A stretch of DNA of 64,000 nt from Prorocentrum cordatum (GCA_963575745.1 CAUYUJ010000898.1:5001-69000), one strand, 5' to 3'. Positions 1-12,164 are shown, counted from the stretch's first letter. The notes: a model not told the origin generated them from the letters alone. Made by a program: numbers and translations.

Positions 1-684
1 ATGGATGGTAACCACGGTTATGTGCGGTAATTTGCGCGGGGGGTCCTTCTCGCCAGCCAGCCGCCACTCGTGCTATGCAATGGCAGGTCCCCTCCTGCTG
101 GGTCCACGGCCCGATCCTCCCCCAACAAGACAGCCTCGTCTCCCCGTCACCCTTGGCCGCACCTGCGCACGCTTCACGCGCGGCCGACCCTGGCAAACCA
201 CGGGCACGCCGTCGCCAACCGCTCTTCAAGGGTACGACCTGCCTTCCGCTGGCTTCCTCCGACCTGCCGCAGGCCGTCACCAGCGGAGCCGTCCTCGTTT
301 CACTTCCGCTCGCGTGCGGTGCGCTGCCGTCAGCTCCCGCCAGGGCGGGCTGCAAAACTTCTCGGTCCCGTGAACGCGAGGCTGCTTCTGGAGCGCCCTG
401 CATGCCTACTTCAAAAAAAAACGATGGAGGTAAGCAGGGCGCCCATCTGCCGGTTCCCGTGTTCACTGCTGCCCTCTTGGGGCCCTGTCGTGGCCCTCCG
501 AAGCGGCTCAGGAAGGACCACGGGGAGAAGAACCGAAGAACGAGAGAATACAGTGGGGGCCCGACCACAAGAATCCTTCCGCAAGAACCTAGACCCTGCG
601 ACCACAGGACGTCCATCGATTGTTGGTGGTTCTTACGCAGCCGGTTCCTACACAAGTGGTCCATATTGGCCCTCCCACTGGCGG
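1..684. other. Unassigned GC-rich DNA
   Basis: Several overlapping open frames cross this stretch on both strands, but none shows a recognisable domain or clear coding periodicity. They look like the open frames expected by chance in GC-rich DNA. A short A-run lies near 413-421. No repeat family from elsewhere in the window was recognised here. Confidence 0.4.
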
Positions 685-1090
685 CGTTACTTACGGTGAT
701 TCCCACTGGCGGCTGCCGCTGGCGGTGGCTCCTGCGGCGGTTCCAACGCAGGCGGGTCCCACTGGCGGTTCCCATGGCGGCTCCAGCGCACGCGGCTTCC
801 TCTGGCAGCCGCTCCAACGCAGGCGTCCCACACGCAAGCCGCTCACACTGGCGGCGGCTCCTACGTAGGCAGCCACTACGCAGGAGGCTCACACGGATAG
901 TCTTCAGTGGCGGCGGTTCCTAAGCAGGCGGCTCTATACAGGCGGTTCCTACGCAGGCGACCCCTTTTGCACGCGGCTCCCGCTGTCCTGCTGGCGGCGG
1001 CTCCTACGCGGCAGTTCCCACGCAGGCGGCTCCCACTGAAAGCGCTCCCACTGGCGGCAGCTCCTACGCAGGCGGTCTCCCACCTTTGGT
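685..1090. repeat. GC-rich degenerate minisatellite
   Basis: Degenerate tandem copies of a short unit built on GGCGGCTCC, CACTGGCGG and TACGCAGGCGG follow one another. Unit lengths vary around 12-30 bases. The open frames across it (Ala/Pro/Arg-rich) are by-products of the repeat. Confidence 0.7.
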
Positions 1091-1300
1091 GATGGTGTCC
1101 TTGGACCGTTATCCTTGTCGGTGCCGTCCTCTGGATAGCTGCCGCGTCTCCTCAGCCAACCAGTCACACAAGGCGGTGTGCAGCACTCCGTGACTGGTTT
1201 GGGCTTCGCAGAGTTCTGCAAGCCTTGTCTCGCGCTTCCCCGTCACAGCCCAGCCGTGCAGCATCAGGAATGTTTATACGCACATACATAACGGCCATAC

Positions 1301-1494
1301 ATGGTAATATGCAGCAGCAGCAACATGATAACCATCAGCATCCTCAACATCATCATCAGCATCATCATCATCAGCAGCAGCAGCATCATCAGCATCATCA
1401 TGATCATGATCATCATCCTCATCATGAGCATCACCAGCATCATCATCAACAGCAGCATCAGCTTCAGCATCATCACCATCACATTTACCATCAC

Positions 1495-1544
<50 letters not shown>

Positions 1545-2375
1545 GTAGCATCACCAGTATCAGCATCATCAGCATCACCATCACCATCAACATCATCAAC
1601 AGCATCATCAGCATCAGCATCCACATCAGTATCATCAGCGTCATCGGCATCATCACCATTCCCATCATCATCACAATCACAAACACCATCACCATAGCCA
1701 TCATCATCAGCATCATCATCAGCATCATCAGTATCAACATCGTCAACCTCATCATCAGTGCCATCCGTATCAGCATCAGCACTATCATCATTACCAACAT
1801 CAACCTCATCATCGTCATCATCAGCAGCAGCATCACCTCCATCATGACCACCACCAGCATCATCATTGTCATCAGCATCGCCATCACCATCATCATCTTA
1901 TCATCCGCATTAGGATCAGCAGTACTATCACCACCATCAGCATCACCTGCACCATCAGCACCACCGCCACCACCACCACCACGACCATCAGCATCATCAT
2001 CGTCGTCAACCGCATCATCATCAGCCCCCGCCGCAGCATCACAATCCGTATCATCAAGCACATACTCAATAGTCATCTGCATCATACTCTCAATCACCAG
2101 CATCAACATCAACAGCATCATCACCATCATCAACAACACTAACGACAACATAGCCACCACCAGCATCACCATAATCATCACCACTTCCAGCACCACAATC
2201 ACCGCCGTCATCAACACCATCATAACCGCCATCAGCATCACCATCATCAATATCATCATCAACATCACCAGCTTCAGCATCATCCGCAGTAGCAGCAGCG
2301 GCAGCTACCACACCATCACCAGCACCATCACTATCATCACCCCACGAGCACCACCATTAGCATCATCGTCATCAA
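1301..2375. repeat. (CAT)n/(CAG)n-type trinucleotide array
   Basis: About one kilobase of nearly uninterrupted ATC/CAT triplets with CAG, CAC and CGT variants. It includes a pure (CAT)n core near 1490-1545. Open frames in all phases give His-, Ile/Ser- or Met/Asp-rich peptides, as expected for a microsatellite. A short non-repetitive stretch (1091-1300) precedes it. Confidence 0.95.
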
Positions 2376-3159
2376 CTTGTTCATATCCTCCCTCCCGCTC
2401 CCCTCTCCCAATCCACATCGTGCCCCTATTATCAGCATCCGTCCAACCTTCTCCTCCTCATCTTCCGCCACCTCCTACGCGTCAGATGGGTCATTGGGGC
2501 ACCATGTCCCGCTGACGCAACACGTGGCACTGACATGATCGCTCGTGCAGAAGCGGGAAAACCACCACACATCAATAATTAAGCCAAGGGCCATTCCCCC
2601 TCATCTAAAAGCTGAGAGATCAAGCGTCCGTATTCCGAGGGCCCCCCATGTAAGCCGCGACTGGGAACGTCACTTTCTTAGCGCCGAACGCCCCACACTG
2701 ACGGCAGCAAATCCGACCCTCATCTCCGCACCCGAAACGGCATGACACGTGAGCCAAGCACGCTGAGCGATGCAGGCCAGAAGGTGGAGAGGCACACACC
2801 GCGCCCCTCGGACAATCACGAATGATGTGGATCGCTTGCCCGTCTTGATGATATCATGCCCCTGGGGCTCAGGCACCAGCTCGAGGGCTGCAGGCGGCCT
2901 GAACCCCATTGGCCCTGAACCCGTCAATCATCCCCAAAGAATTAAGTCACCTGGAAAGCGCGCCCCCAAAACCATGCCAAAAGAAGGGCTCAGCCACGGA
3001 TGGTAGAATCGTGCGCCTTGCTATCCTCGAGGAGGCGGGGGGGGAGATGGAGGCGGGCTCCGACTGTAGCCAGTCTGTCAGTCCCGCTTGCCCCTTCCAA
3101 GCCCACCACGCACATCCTTGGGCGCTTGCCTTGGCCCAGGATTGGTTGCCGTCCTTTGC
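2376..3159. other. Unassigned, apparently single-copy DNA
   Basis: Mixed composition without tandem structure. Short overlapping frames exist on both strands, none with a recognisable motif. No splice-site and reading-frame combination was convincing enough to call an exon. Confidence 0.35.
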
Positions 3160-3262
3160 ATCCTTGGGAGCTGCGGAGTGTGGCATCTAGAACTTCTGGC
3201 GTGACATGCCGCATCGTTTTAAAGATATGCCTCCAGAGTTCAGCGTACTCCTCCATCTCCTC
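3160..3262 (+). repeat. Dispersed repeat R1, copy 1
   Basis: About 100 bases that reappear with high identity at 6836-6940. Shared blocks include GCTGCG(G/A)AGTGTG, CTTCTGGCGTGAC, CATCGTTTTAAAGAT and CTGCCTCCAGAG-like sequence. Both copies run straight into a (TCC)n array at the same point, so the microsatellite behaves as the 3' tail of the repeat. Confidence 0.75.
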
Positions 3263-3655
3263 CTCCGCCTCCTCCCCCTCCTCCGCCTCCTGCCCCCCTC
3301 TCCGCCCCCTGCCCCTCCCGCCCCGATCGCCCCCCAAGCCCGTCCTAGAGAAAAGAGGGGGGGCAGACGACCTTCGCCGCATATTCGAGGGCGAAGTCGC
3401 CGCCGTGCGCCTCGGGCAGCGGCGGACGGCGAGGAGGTCTCCCCCCCATCATTACATCTACACCCCCTTGCCTTATACACAGTTCCTTGTCCTCCATCCC
3501 TTTTCCCTTGCCCCCTTGCCCCTCCATTCCTTGCCCCCTTGCCCCCATTGCCCCCTTCCCCCTCCGTCCCGTTCCCCTTGCTCCCTTGCCCCCTTGCGAC
3601 AAGGAAGACCCCCCTTGCCCGTCCATCCCCTTTCCTTATGCACAGCTCCGTCCTG
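3263..3655. repeat. Pyrimidine-rich low-complexity tract
   Basis: Starts as (TCC)n. A short GC-rich interruption (about 3346-3440) follows, then a degenerate 10-11-base repeat of the CCCTTGCCCC type until about 3650. It joins repeat R1 to the first copy of the composite repeat. Confidence 0.75.
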
Positions 3656-4450
3656 TCATGCCCCGAGGCGTTTTTGGTAGGGCGGGCCACGAGCTTCGCG
3701 CCAGATTTCTTAGACGAAGCCAGAACGAGGATAACATCGGGTGAGGATACATCGAACATCTCTGGCATCCAGTGGCTCTGGCGGATGCCTCGGGCGCCGC
3801 GGCCTTCTCAGAGCGTTCCTGAACGCGCTGGAACGAGTCCTACTCGCCCTGACCCCGTGCGAACTTCCTCACCACTGATGCTCCTGACGCTTCAAAGTTG
3901 CAACACGTTCCAGGTTGGAGGGCGGCCCGTTTTGATGTGGTTCTCGCCTTGGCGCCGCCGCGCATTCGTCTTCAACGCTTGCAGAACAGCTGCAATGATG
4001 GAAGGCGGCTCCTTTTCAAAATGTGGATCTCGCTTCAGCGCCGCGCGCATTCGCCGCGAGCGTGCGCCACAACTTCACAACATCAGATGGTCGAAGTCCC
4101 AGAAATGCTTTTCTGGGAAGATTTGGACTGGTCCGGACGCAACAGTCATGTGGATGTGCCTTTGCAGGCCCAGGAATTCTGGCACGAATTCGGCCTGCCA
4201 GGGCGCAACAGTCACGTTGATTCGCGGCGCTGAAGCCCTCGAAAAGGTGTTTCGGCACGCTAGAGGAGTGTCAGACGGTTGCCTTTCAACATGGCAGTCC
4301 CCGCAACGCCTATGTGTATATATATATGTGTGTATGTGTATATATATATATGTCGTGACCTACAAAGAGGGAACTTGGAAGGAGGGTTTACTGCAACATC
4401 GTTGGTGCGTCTTGGGCTTGCACTGGTCATCCTCATCCTTCCCCCCCTCC
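3656..4450 (+). repeat. Composite dispersed repeat, copy A
   Basis: First of five well-preserved copies. Block order: a leader with CCCCGAGGC and GGGCGGGCC; tandem units of about 80-90 bases carrying GGAGGGCGG, GTGGCTCTCGC and GCGCCGCGCACATTCG; units of about 75 bases carrying CGCAACAGTCACGTTGATTC; a 3' block with CAGACGGTTGCC and CAACATCGTTGGTG. It ends at CACTGG followed by a pyrimidine tract. A small TG/TA microsatellite interrupts the 3' block. Confidence 0.8.
4311..4352. repeat. TG/TA dinucleotide microsatellite
   Basis: Alternating purine-pyrimidine run of TATATA and TGTGTA inside the 3' block of composite repeat copy A. It is absent from the other copies, so it probably expanded after insertion. 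Confidence 0.85.
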
Positions 4451-4489
4451 TTCCTCCATCCCTTTCCCTTACAATTCAATCCTCTTTGT

Positions 4490-5189
4490 CGCATCCCCAG
4501 ACGTGTCGGCAAGGCGGGCCGGGCGTTTCGCTGAAGTCCGCCTCACGATTTAGGACCAGAAGGTTGAAATGTACAACGACTTAAAGGATGGAGGGCGGCT
4601 GGTTTTCAACGTGTGGCTTTCGCCTCCGCGCCGTGCAAATTCGTCTTAAGCGCTTATAGCAGCTTCAATGATGGAGAGCGGCTCGTACTTACAATGTGGT
4701 TAAAAGTCGTCTTACAGTCGTCCAGGTTGGCACCGAGTACACTCGTCTAAATAGTCTACACGGCTTCAAGGATGGAGGGCGGTTTCTTTTCAAAATGTGT
4801 CTCTCGCCCTAGCGCCGCGCACATGTGTATCAAACATTTACAATAGTTGGAAGTGCTCGTGAGGTTGATGTCTCAAGGATGCCCTTCTGGTACCATCTAG
4901 GACTATCAGGACGCATCAGTCACATTGATTCGCTTGTTGAAGTACTAGGAACGGCGTTCTGGTACGATTCTGAACGATCAAGACGCAATAGTCACGCTGA
5001 TTCGCAGCACTGAAGTGCCAGGAATGGCGTGTTGGCGCGATTGAGGAAGTCTCAGACGGTTGCGCTTCATTGGAACATTCCCCGAAACATGGATACGTGC
5101 GTTCTTGCAGGGGCCTATCAAAGGGGATGTGTTGGAAGGGTTCATTGCAAAATCGTTGATGCGTCTTGGGTTTACACTGGACCCCCTCC
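4490..5189 (+). repeat. Composite dispersed repeat, copy B
   Basis: Same block order as copy A: a leader with AAGGCGGGCCGGGCGTTTCG; degenerate units with GGAGGGCGG, TCTCGCC and AGCGCCGCGCACA; two units with CGCAATAGTCACGCTGATTC-like sequence; then the 3' block with CAGACGGTTGCG and AAAATCGTTGATGCG. It ends at TTTACACTGG and passes directly into the long CCT array. Confidence 0.82.
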
Positions 5190-6112
5190 TCCTCATCGTC
5201 ATCCGCCTCCTCCTCCTTCTCACCCCTCCTTCCTCCCTCCTTCCTCCTCCCTCGGCCTTCCTCCCCCCATCCTCTCCCTCCTCCTCCTCCTCCTCCGCAC
5301 CCTCCCTCCCTCCCTCCCTCCCTGACTCCCTCCCTCTTACTCCTCCTCCTCCTCCTCTTCCTCCTCCTCCTCCTCCTCCACATCCTCTTCTTCCGTCTCC
5401 TCCTCCTCCTCCGCACCCGACACTCCTTTTCCTCCTCCTTCTCCTTCTTTCTCCTCCGCCACATCCTCCTCCTCCGCATACCCCTTCCTCTCCTCCTCCT
5501 GCTCCCGCCTCCTCCTTCCTCCTCCTCCTCCTCCTCCTTCCTCCTCCCCTCCTCCTCCTCCCCCTTCCTCCCCATCACTCCTCCCTCCTCCACCTCCTCC
5601 TCCTGCCTCCTCCTCCTCCTCCTCCTCTCCCTCCTCCTCCTCCCCTCCTCCTCCTACCCCATCCTCCTCCTCCTCCTCCTCCTCCCCTCCTCCTGCTCTC
5701 CTCCTCCTCCCTCCTCCCCTCCCTCCTCCTTTCTCACCTCTCCTCACCTCCTCCTCCTCTCCTCCTCCACCTCCTCCTCCTCCCCACCACCTCTCCTCCT
5801 CCACCTCCTCCTCCTCCTCCTCCTCCTCCTCCTCACCTCCTCCTCCTCCCTCCTCCTCCTCCCTTCCTCCTCCCTCCTCCCCCTCCTCCTCCTCCTCCTC
5901 CTCACTCCTCCTCCTCCTCCTCCTACCTCCTCCTCCTCCTCCTCCTCCTCCTCCTCCTCCTCCTCCTCCTCATCCTCCTCCTCCTCCTCCTCCTCCTCCT
6001 CCTCCTCCTCCTCCGCCTCCCCCTCCTCCCCCTCCTCCTCTCCCTCCTCCTCCTCCCTCCTCCTCCTCCTCCTCCTCCTCCTCCTCCTCCTCCTCCTCCT
6101 CCTCCTCATCAT
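5190..6112. repeat. (CCT)n microsatellite, ~920 bp
   Basis: Nearly uninterrupted CCT/TCC triplets with occasional CTT, CCC and CAT variants, all pyrimidine on the plus strand. The long Leu-, Ser-, Pro-, Glu-, Arg- or Gly-rich frames across it are translations of the repeat and not genes. Confidence 0.97.
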
Positions 6113-6835
<723 letters not shown>

Positions 6836-6940
6836 GCGTCCTTCGGAGCTGCGAAGTGTGACAGCTAGAGCTTCTGGCGTGACCTGCAACATCGTTTTAA
6901 AGATCTGCCTCCAGAGCTCAGCTTACTCCTCCATCTCCTC
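6836..6940 (+). repeat. Dispersed repeat R1, copy 2
   Basis: Second copy of the repeat at 3160-3262, with the same order of blocks: GAGCTGCGAAGTGTGAC, GAGCTTCTGGCGTGACC, CATCGTTTTAAAGAT, CTGCCTCCAGAGCTCAGC. It ends at the same junction to (TCC)n. Confidence 0.75.
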
Positions 6941-7240
6941 CTCCTCCTCCTCCCTCCTTCCTTCCTTCCTTCCTTCCTTCCTTCCTTTCCCTTTCCCCTC
7001 CCTCCCTCCCTTCCTCCCTCCCTCCCTCCCTCCCTGACTCCCTCCCTCCCTCCCTCCCTCCCTCCCTCCCTCCTCCTCCTCCTCCTCCCCTCCTCCTCCT
7101 CCTCCTCCTCCTCCTCCTCCTCCTCCTCCTTTTCCTCCTCCTTTTCCTCCTCCTTTTCCTCCTCCTTTTCCTCCTCCTTTTCCTCCTCCATCTCCTCCTC
7201 CTCCTCCTCCCCCTCCTCCTCTTTCTCCTCCTCCTCGCAG
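6941..7240. repeat. CCT/CTTC/CTCC pyrimidine array
   Basis: Pure pyrimidine tract with sub-domains of CTTC (6955-6995), CTCC/CCTC tetramers (7000-7070), CCT, and a CTTTTCCTC nonamer repeat (7125-7185). The interior is homopyrimidine on the plus strand and could form triplex DNA. Confidence 0.93.
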
Positions 7241-7965
7241 CAGACGCGAAAATTGAGCCACCACTTGCGGGCAAACCTGAGCGAACCCGACCTCGCCGAC
7301 GCAATTGTGGTGGCCTGGCAATTCCGCCTAAGGTTTGGATCAGAGGTCGTGCCCCTGCAATATTCCGGCGGTCACTCAGAGGTCCGGATCTCCAAGGGAG
7401 AGGGCCAGCATCAGGCTTGCATCGTGCTCCAGAAAAGGACGGGGTGCAATTCGCCTGTGAAAATAATGACGTATTCCATATGCAAGTTGCAGACGCCGGA
7501 GCATTGCGGGGTGCCGCCGTGGGCAGCGCGTTCCCCAGCCTCACCCAATCGGGCTCTTTCGCTGCTCTGAAGGTGGCGTCACTCGACCTGGGCTTCCCCC
7601 GGGCCAGTGAGTGTGGGACCCACGCGTTTCGCCGAGGCTGGGCGGGCGAAACTTTGAAACCAGGCGGCTTGACCAGCCCTTTCTTTAGCGGGGGATTTGG
7701 AGGGGCGTCGCTGCTCTCGGCTACAGGTCTGCGCAGGCGACGGGCGCCCTCCTGGCCGCAGAACGGCTGGTCGAGTTCTCAGGCTCTTCGTCCGGTGACG
7801 AGCGCGCGCGCGCGCAAGGAGAAGTATGCGCTTTCGAGGTGCGCGCTGGCGCGCCCGTCCGCCGGACCCCAGGCTTCTCGCCGTCTCCCCGAGGCGTGGC
7901 CCGCTCGCCAGCGGTGGGCATGGGCGCTGGGGGGGGCGAGCCGATCCACAGCAATGGGCCCCGAC
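7241..7965. other. Unassigned, apparently single-copy DNA
   Basis: Non-repetitive, balanced to GC-rich composition, with open frames on both strands. No conserved motif was recognised. A small (CG)n run lies at 7803-7814. An exon could be present, but nothing distinguishes one frame from the others. Confidence 0.3.
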
Positions 7966-8050
7966 GACAGGTTCGGTCGCGCGCCCCAGCGCCAGCAGCG
8001 ATTCGAGTCACTCGCCCTAAGCATGCGCGGTCACTCGGAGGCTGCGTAGC
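7966..8050 (+). repeat. Direct repeat, left copy
   Basis: About 85 bases repeated at 8432-8522. Shared text includes CAGGTTCGGTCGCGCGCCCC, AGCGCCAGCAGCG, CGGTCACTCGGAGGCTGCG. The copies differ at scattered bases, so the duplication is not recent. Confidence 0.85.
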
Positions 8051-8431
8051 ATCCTCATGATCCTTAAATTCCCCAGGGCTTGAGAGCAGAAGATCAGCAG
8101 ACTTTCGGGGGTCCATTTGTCGCTGGTCCATTCGGGGCATCGTGGCTGATCGGCAGGCTGCGGGCGGGGGGGCATCGCGGCATCGCACGCCTGCTCGTTG
8201 CCCCTGCGAGGGGTTCGGCCACCGCTTCGCGGTTGCACTGCCAGGCCCTCGGCTCCTGGTGCCCTGCGCCGTGCCGTGCCATATGGGTGTCGTGTCACCA
8301 CCCGGACTCCGGGACGGGATAGCAAATACCGGGCTCGCGGTCTCGTCCCGTGGTGTTGGTGGCCGCTGGCGGCTGCCTGTCGCACCCTTGTCCCTCTCAC
8401 CATGTGCGGGGTCGTTTCCTTGGCACTGGGG
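8051..8431. other. Spacer between two direct repeats
   Basis: GC-rich sequence without tandem structure, separating the copies at 7966-8050 and 8432-8522. No gene or RNA was recognised. Confidence 0.35.
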
Positions 8432-8522
8432 ACCAACGACAGGTTCGGTCGCGCGCCCCAGCGCCAGCAGCGCTTCAACTCATTCGCCCTTCGCAGGCGC
8501 GGTCACTCGGAGGCTGCGTAGA
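8432..8522 (+). repeat. Direct repeat, right copy
   Basis: Right partner of 7966-8050. It abuts the (CCT)n tract that starts at 8523. The left copy is not followed by CCT, so the microsatellite was not part of the duplicated unit. Confidence 0.85.
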
Positions 8523-8611
8523 GTACTCCTCGTCCTCCTCCTCCTCCTCCTCCTCCTCCTCCTCCTCCTCCTCCTCCTCCTCCTCCCCCTCGTCCTCCTC
8601 CATTAATTTTC
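8523..8611. repeat. (CCT)n microsatellite
   Basis: Roughly twenty tandem TCC triplets followed by a short AT-rich spacer. It lies immediately upstream of composite repeat copy C, as with the CCT tract before copy D. Confidence 0.93.
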
Positions 8612-9308
8612 CTTATAAATTACTTCTCCCTGTCGCACCCCGAAGCCAGTTTTTAGGGCGGGCCAGGCGTTTCGCCTGAGCCTTCCTCACCATGTATGAC
8701 TCTGAAGCTTAAGAAGTGACAGCAGCTTCACAGATGGAGGGCGGGTCGTTTTCAACATGTGGCTCTCGTCTTAGCGCCGCGCACATCCGTTTTAAACATT
8801 TGCAAGAGTTTCACGGATTGAGGGCCGATCGTTCTTAAAATGTGGCTCTCGCTTTAGCGCCGCGCACATTCGTTTTAAACTTTCGCAAGAGCTTCACGGA
8901 TTGAGGGCAAGTGGTTTTCAAAATGTGGCTCTCGCCTTAGCGCCGATCACATTCGTTTTAAACATTTGCAAGAGTTTCACGGGTTCCCATGATCAACGTA
9001 CCAGAAATGGTGTTTGGGAAAGATTCAGGATTGTGCGGGCGCAACAGTTGTGTTGATTCGCGGTGTTGAACCTCAAAAATGACGTACTGGCACGATTCTG
9101 GATCGTCAAGACGCAGCAATCGGGTTGATCCATGGCGTCAAAATCCAGACAAAAATGTTTTGGCATGCTTCAGGATCTTCAAACGGCTGTCTTCCAGCGA
9201 GGCAGTTTCCTCAATGGAAATGAACCGTTGTAGGGGCCTGTGAAGAGGGCGCTTGGAGGGAGGCTTAATTCCAACATCGTTGATGACTCTTGGGCTTACA
9301 CTGATCCT
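8612..9308 (+). repeat. Composite dispersed repeat, copy C
   Basis: One of the cleanest copies. The leader has CTGTCGCACCCCGAAG and GGGCGGGCC. Three or four units of about 83 bases follow (GGAGGGC, AATGTGGCTCTCGC, TTAGCGCCGCGCACATTCG, TTTTAAAC). Next come two units of about 70 bases (CGCAACAGTTGTGTTGATTCG). The 3' block has TGAACCGTTGTAGGGGCCTG and GAGGGAGGCTTAATTCCAAC. It ends in ACACTGATCC and a (TCC)n tail. Confidence 0.87.
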
Positions 9309-9354
9309 CCTCCTCCTCCTCATCATCATCAGCATCATCAGCATCATCATCATC

Positions 9355-9386
<32 letters not shown>

Positions 9387-9520
9387 CAGCATCATCATCA
9401 TCATCGTTTTTCTCCTCCTCCTTCTCCTCCTCCTCCTCCCTCCTCCTCCTCCTCCTCCTCCTCCTCATCCTCCTCCTCGTCCTCCTCCTCATCCTCCTCC
9501 TCTCCCTACTCCTCCTACTT
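9309..9520. repeat. CCT and CAT array (tail of copy C)
   Basis: Starts exactly at the 3' end of composite repeat copy C as (TCC)n, changes to (CAT/CAG)n, and returns to (CCT)n. Confidence 0.93.
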
Positions 9521-9534
9521 CGCTCGATCCCATC

Positions 9535-9800
9535 AGGAACTCTTCCTCGTCGCACCGCCAGGCGAGTCGGCAGGGCAGGGCTGGGCGCTACACGCTCACA
9601 AAATACATGGCTCTCGCCTGGGCGCCGCGGGCGCTCGTCATGAAAAATGTTCAACTGGTACACAAATTCAACACGAAGGGCTTTCAAGATGTGGGTCTCG
9701 AACTCGCTTGGGCACGGTCGTCCTAAAGTTTTCAGCGCTTGCACGGATGGCGAGAGGATTCTCTTCAACAGTGGGCTCTCGACGTTATCTTACACATCTG
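9535..9800 (+). repeat. Degenerate partial copy of the composite repeat
   Basis: Begins with the leader (CGTCGCACCGCCAGGCGAG, GGCAGGGCAGG). It continues with diverged ~80-base units recognisable by ATGGCTCTCGCC, TGGGCGCCGCG and GGATGGCGAGAGG. The 3' blocks are missing. Confidence 0.55.
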
Positions 9801-10365
9801 GTGGAGCCACGAGGCCCGAACTTGGAGCAAACAGACGGGCATACCTCTGGAGAAAGGACACCGTAAGACAGGGGGATGCGAGCAAGGCGCCCCATGTCGG
9901 TTCCAGCGTTATTTGTTTCCCTCCTCGGGCCTTGCCGGGGCACTTGTAAGAGACTCAGACAGGCGAGAGATTATGATGAGGACCAGCATGAGGACCGCGA
10001 AACGAGAGGATGCAGGAGAGGAGGAGCAGGAGCGTGAGCAAAACGGAGAAGGAGGGCGAACGGAAACCTGGAGGGGAGAAAGGAGGAGACATGGAGGCAC
10101 ATCGGAGAAGAGAAGAAAGGGAAGAGGGACGAGGGAGAGCAATGCAAGAGGAGCTGGAACAGAGAAGGAGGGTAGGTAACATGAAACAGGGGGGCAGAGG
10201 AAATACGACCATAGGAACAGAGGAATGGAGAGGAGGGAAACAGCATGTTGATGTAGGCGGTGTCCGACTCCACAACGACGACGGAGTGCGACAAGGATAA
10301 TATAGGAAGCCAGGAGGAATGAGGAGGTATGAGTGAGACGAAGGGAGAGGATACCATACAAGCAA
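9801..10365. other. Unassigned DNA, purine-rich in the middle
   Basis: About 9990-10230 is rich in GAGG/AGGA on the plus strand but lacks a fixed period. Open frames give Arg/Glu-rich peptides typical of such composition. No gene was recognised. Confidence 0.35.
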
Positions 10366-11045
10366 AGGAAGGCCTCTTGAAGGGCCTTGGGCGTCTTGGA
10401 GCCCTCCCTGGTAGCCCGTTGAGTGCCACATTGCAGGGTTCTTCGGGCTCCCTGGCGGCATTTGAAAGCCTATTGGGCCGTCGTAGGATGCAGGCCCTAT
10501 TAAGGGCCTCTTGAAGGTTTCTTCGGAATCTCTTCGAGGGTCTTTGGGGCCCTTCCCGAAGGCATCGCATGGCTTCTCGGGGCTCTCCTGGGGCGCTCTT
10601 GGGGCCTCCTGGAACCATCTTGGGGTTGCCTTGATGGGCTGTTGCGTTCTCCAGGCAAGCATATTGGGTCCTTGTGTCGACCTTCTGAAAGCTTTGCAGG
10701 TCCTCCGCTGGTTCACTGACGGCGTGACGGCCAGAAACACGTCCGATGTCGAAATACATGTAAGACATCGTATGTGCTTGCCTTCGAGGTCCAGTTCGGA
10801 ACTACATTGGAGGCTTGATTGCGCCATCTTGGGCCATCTTGACGCCGTCGTGGGGTCGTCTTTGGCCCCTGGGGCTCTCCAGGAAGCCTCTCGGCGCGTT
10901 TTAAGGCCCTCTTGGAGACCTCGCGTTGATCCTGGAGGCACCATGGACGGCCAAGTAAGCCCCCCTGATCCTGTGGCACGACTTCCGCCGAGTCCGCCAC
11001 GTGACGGTGTGCGTAGTTCGGGTGCCCCCTCAAAACCCTCCAGGG
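10366..11045. repeat. Degenerate GGCCTC/CTTGGGG repeat tract
   Basis: Recurrent CCTCTTGGGGCC, TCTTGGGGC and GGCCTCTTGAAGG elements at irregular spacing, without a clean period. The same style recurs at 31675-31890 and 32200-32880, so it is a dispersed low-complexity family. Long frames on both strands reflect composition. Confidence 0.55.
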
Positions 11046-11066
11046 GGGAACTGAAAGATACCCCCT

Positions 11067-11069
<3 letters not shown>

Positions 11070-11117
<48 letters not shown>
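11070..11117. repeat. (CA)n microsatellite
   Basis: About twenty CA dinucleotides with one G substitution. Followed by non-repetitive DNA that leads into the RT relic. Confidence 0.97.
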
Positions 11118-11119
<2 letters not shown>

Positions 11120-11339
11120 CCCAGACACACACAAGAGGACAGGAGAACATATGACTACAGGCGTGTGCAAACTTGCGCAGCCGCTAATTACACGGATGGA
11201 GGCCGGCCCGATCCCAATACGGGACTCCCGCTCGAGACGCCGCCCCATCCGAGACAAGAAAACTAACCCCGCGCAACAGCATCACGCACGGAGGCCATTT
11301 CATTCAAAAACGGTTCTATGGTCGCGCCACTCGGCATTC

Positions 11340-11740
11340 CGTATGCCTAAAGTCAGCCCGACGAAGGGCCGAACCATATGCAGTTGTGAGTACCGCCGAC
11401 AGCTCGACGGATTCCAGAAAAATTGCCTCAGACGAATTTGCAGAGTTCTCGCGTCGTATATCAGTCGGGTGTCGAATCGTGCAGTTCTGCAGACTTGCCA
11501 GCAGATGCCTTTGAGCGATCGTCTCGCGCGTAGACAGAAGTTGTACGTGGGCCATGTGGCCAGAAGCCCAGACGAGGATCCGGTCAGAAGCTCGGTATTC
11601 GAGCTGGGCGGCCTGGCTCTCAAGAGCCTCCTGGGGACAAAGGAGAAGAGGCCACCCGAGACAGTCTTGGGGGCCAATGGTGCTAAAGCATTGCGAGAAC
11701 TACACCAGAGAAAAAAACCCAATCAGTGGATGGCTTGAAA
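11340..11740 (+). pseudogene. C-terminal relic of a non-LTR retrotransposon reverse transcriptase
   Basis: The plus-strand frame at 11151-11738 contains LDGFQKNCLRRICRV, then SYISRVSN, then LARRQKLYVGHVARSPDEDP. This order is typical of the region after the RT palm and thumb in LINE-like elements: a Cys-Leu-Arg-Arg-Ile helix, an R(V/I)SN segment and an RRQ-L-G-(H/V)-ARSP segment. The next expected piece, a basic RRRGHPRQSW motif, appears in a different frame (near 11635-11665), so a frameshift separates them. No YxDD palm, endonuclease or poly(A) was found, so this is a truncated, decayed 3' fragment. Identification rests on family knowledge; a homology search would settle it. Confidence 0.75.
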
Positions 11741-11905
11741 TGGGATCGATGAAAAGATCGATGAGGAGATCGACCGGGAACTCAGGAACCCGGGAACCCA
11801 GAACCCACCGAAATCGGCCCGGAACCAATGACCAGGAACCCGGGAACCCGGAACCGGGGACCCGGGAACCCAACCGGCTACCAAAATCGGCGGGAAACTT
11901 TCGCC
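11741..11905. repeat. Short GATCGA and GGGAACCC repeats
   Basis: Three GATCGA elements are followed by an irregular run of GGGAACCC and GGAACC, a partly palindromic low-complexity stretch. It directly follows the RT relic and might be what remains of its 3' end, but there is no proof. Confidence 0.5.
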
Positions 11906-12164
11906 AAAGCATTCAATTTCGGCTAGGACCCCTTCCATGCAAGCACTGATTGGACAATGTTGCCGGCTCCCATGAGCGGCTTGCTGACTACTTCCGCCGA
12001 GAGGGCGGTGCAGCTCGCAGGCGGGAGCAAGCAATCAAGGCATGTGCGGCGTGCTGACGGCGCCCGCTCCCGTGAACATTTTCACGCATTGCTTACGCGC
12101 TGTGGCTGGCGCAAGGCTTCTGGACTGGACTGGACTGGAGTACCGCAGTTGTTACTATCGTCTT

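Noticed and set aside
1264-2515. Met/Asp- or Ile/Ser-rich frames of 340-400 codons
   Set aside because: Derived from CAT/CAG triplets. All phases are open.
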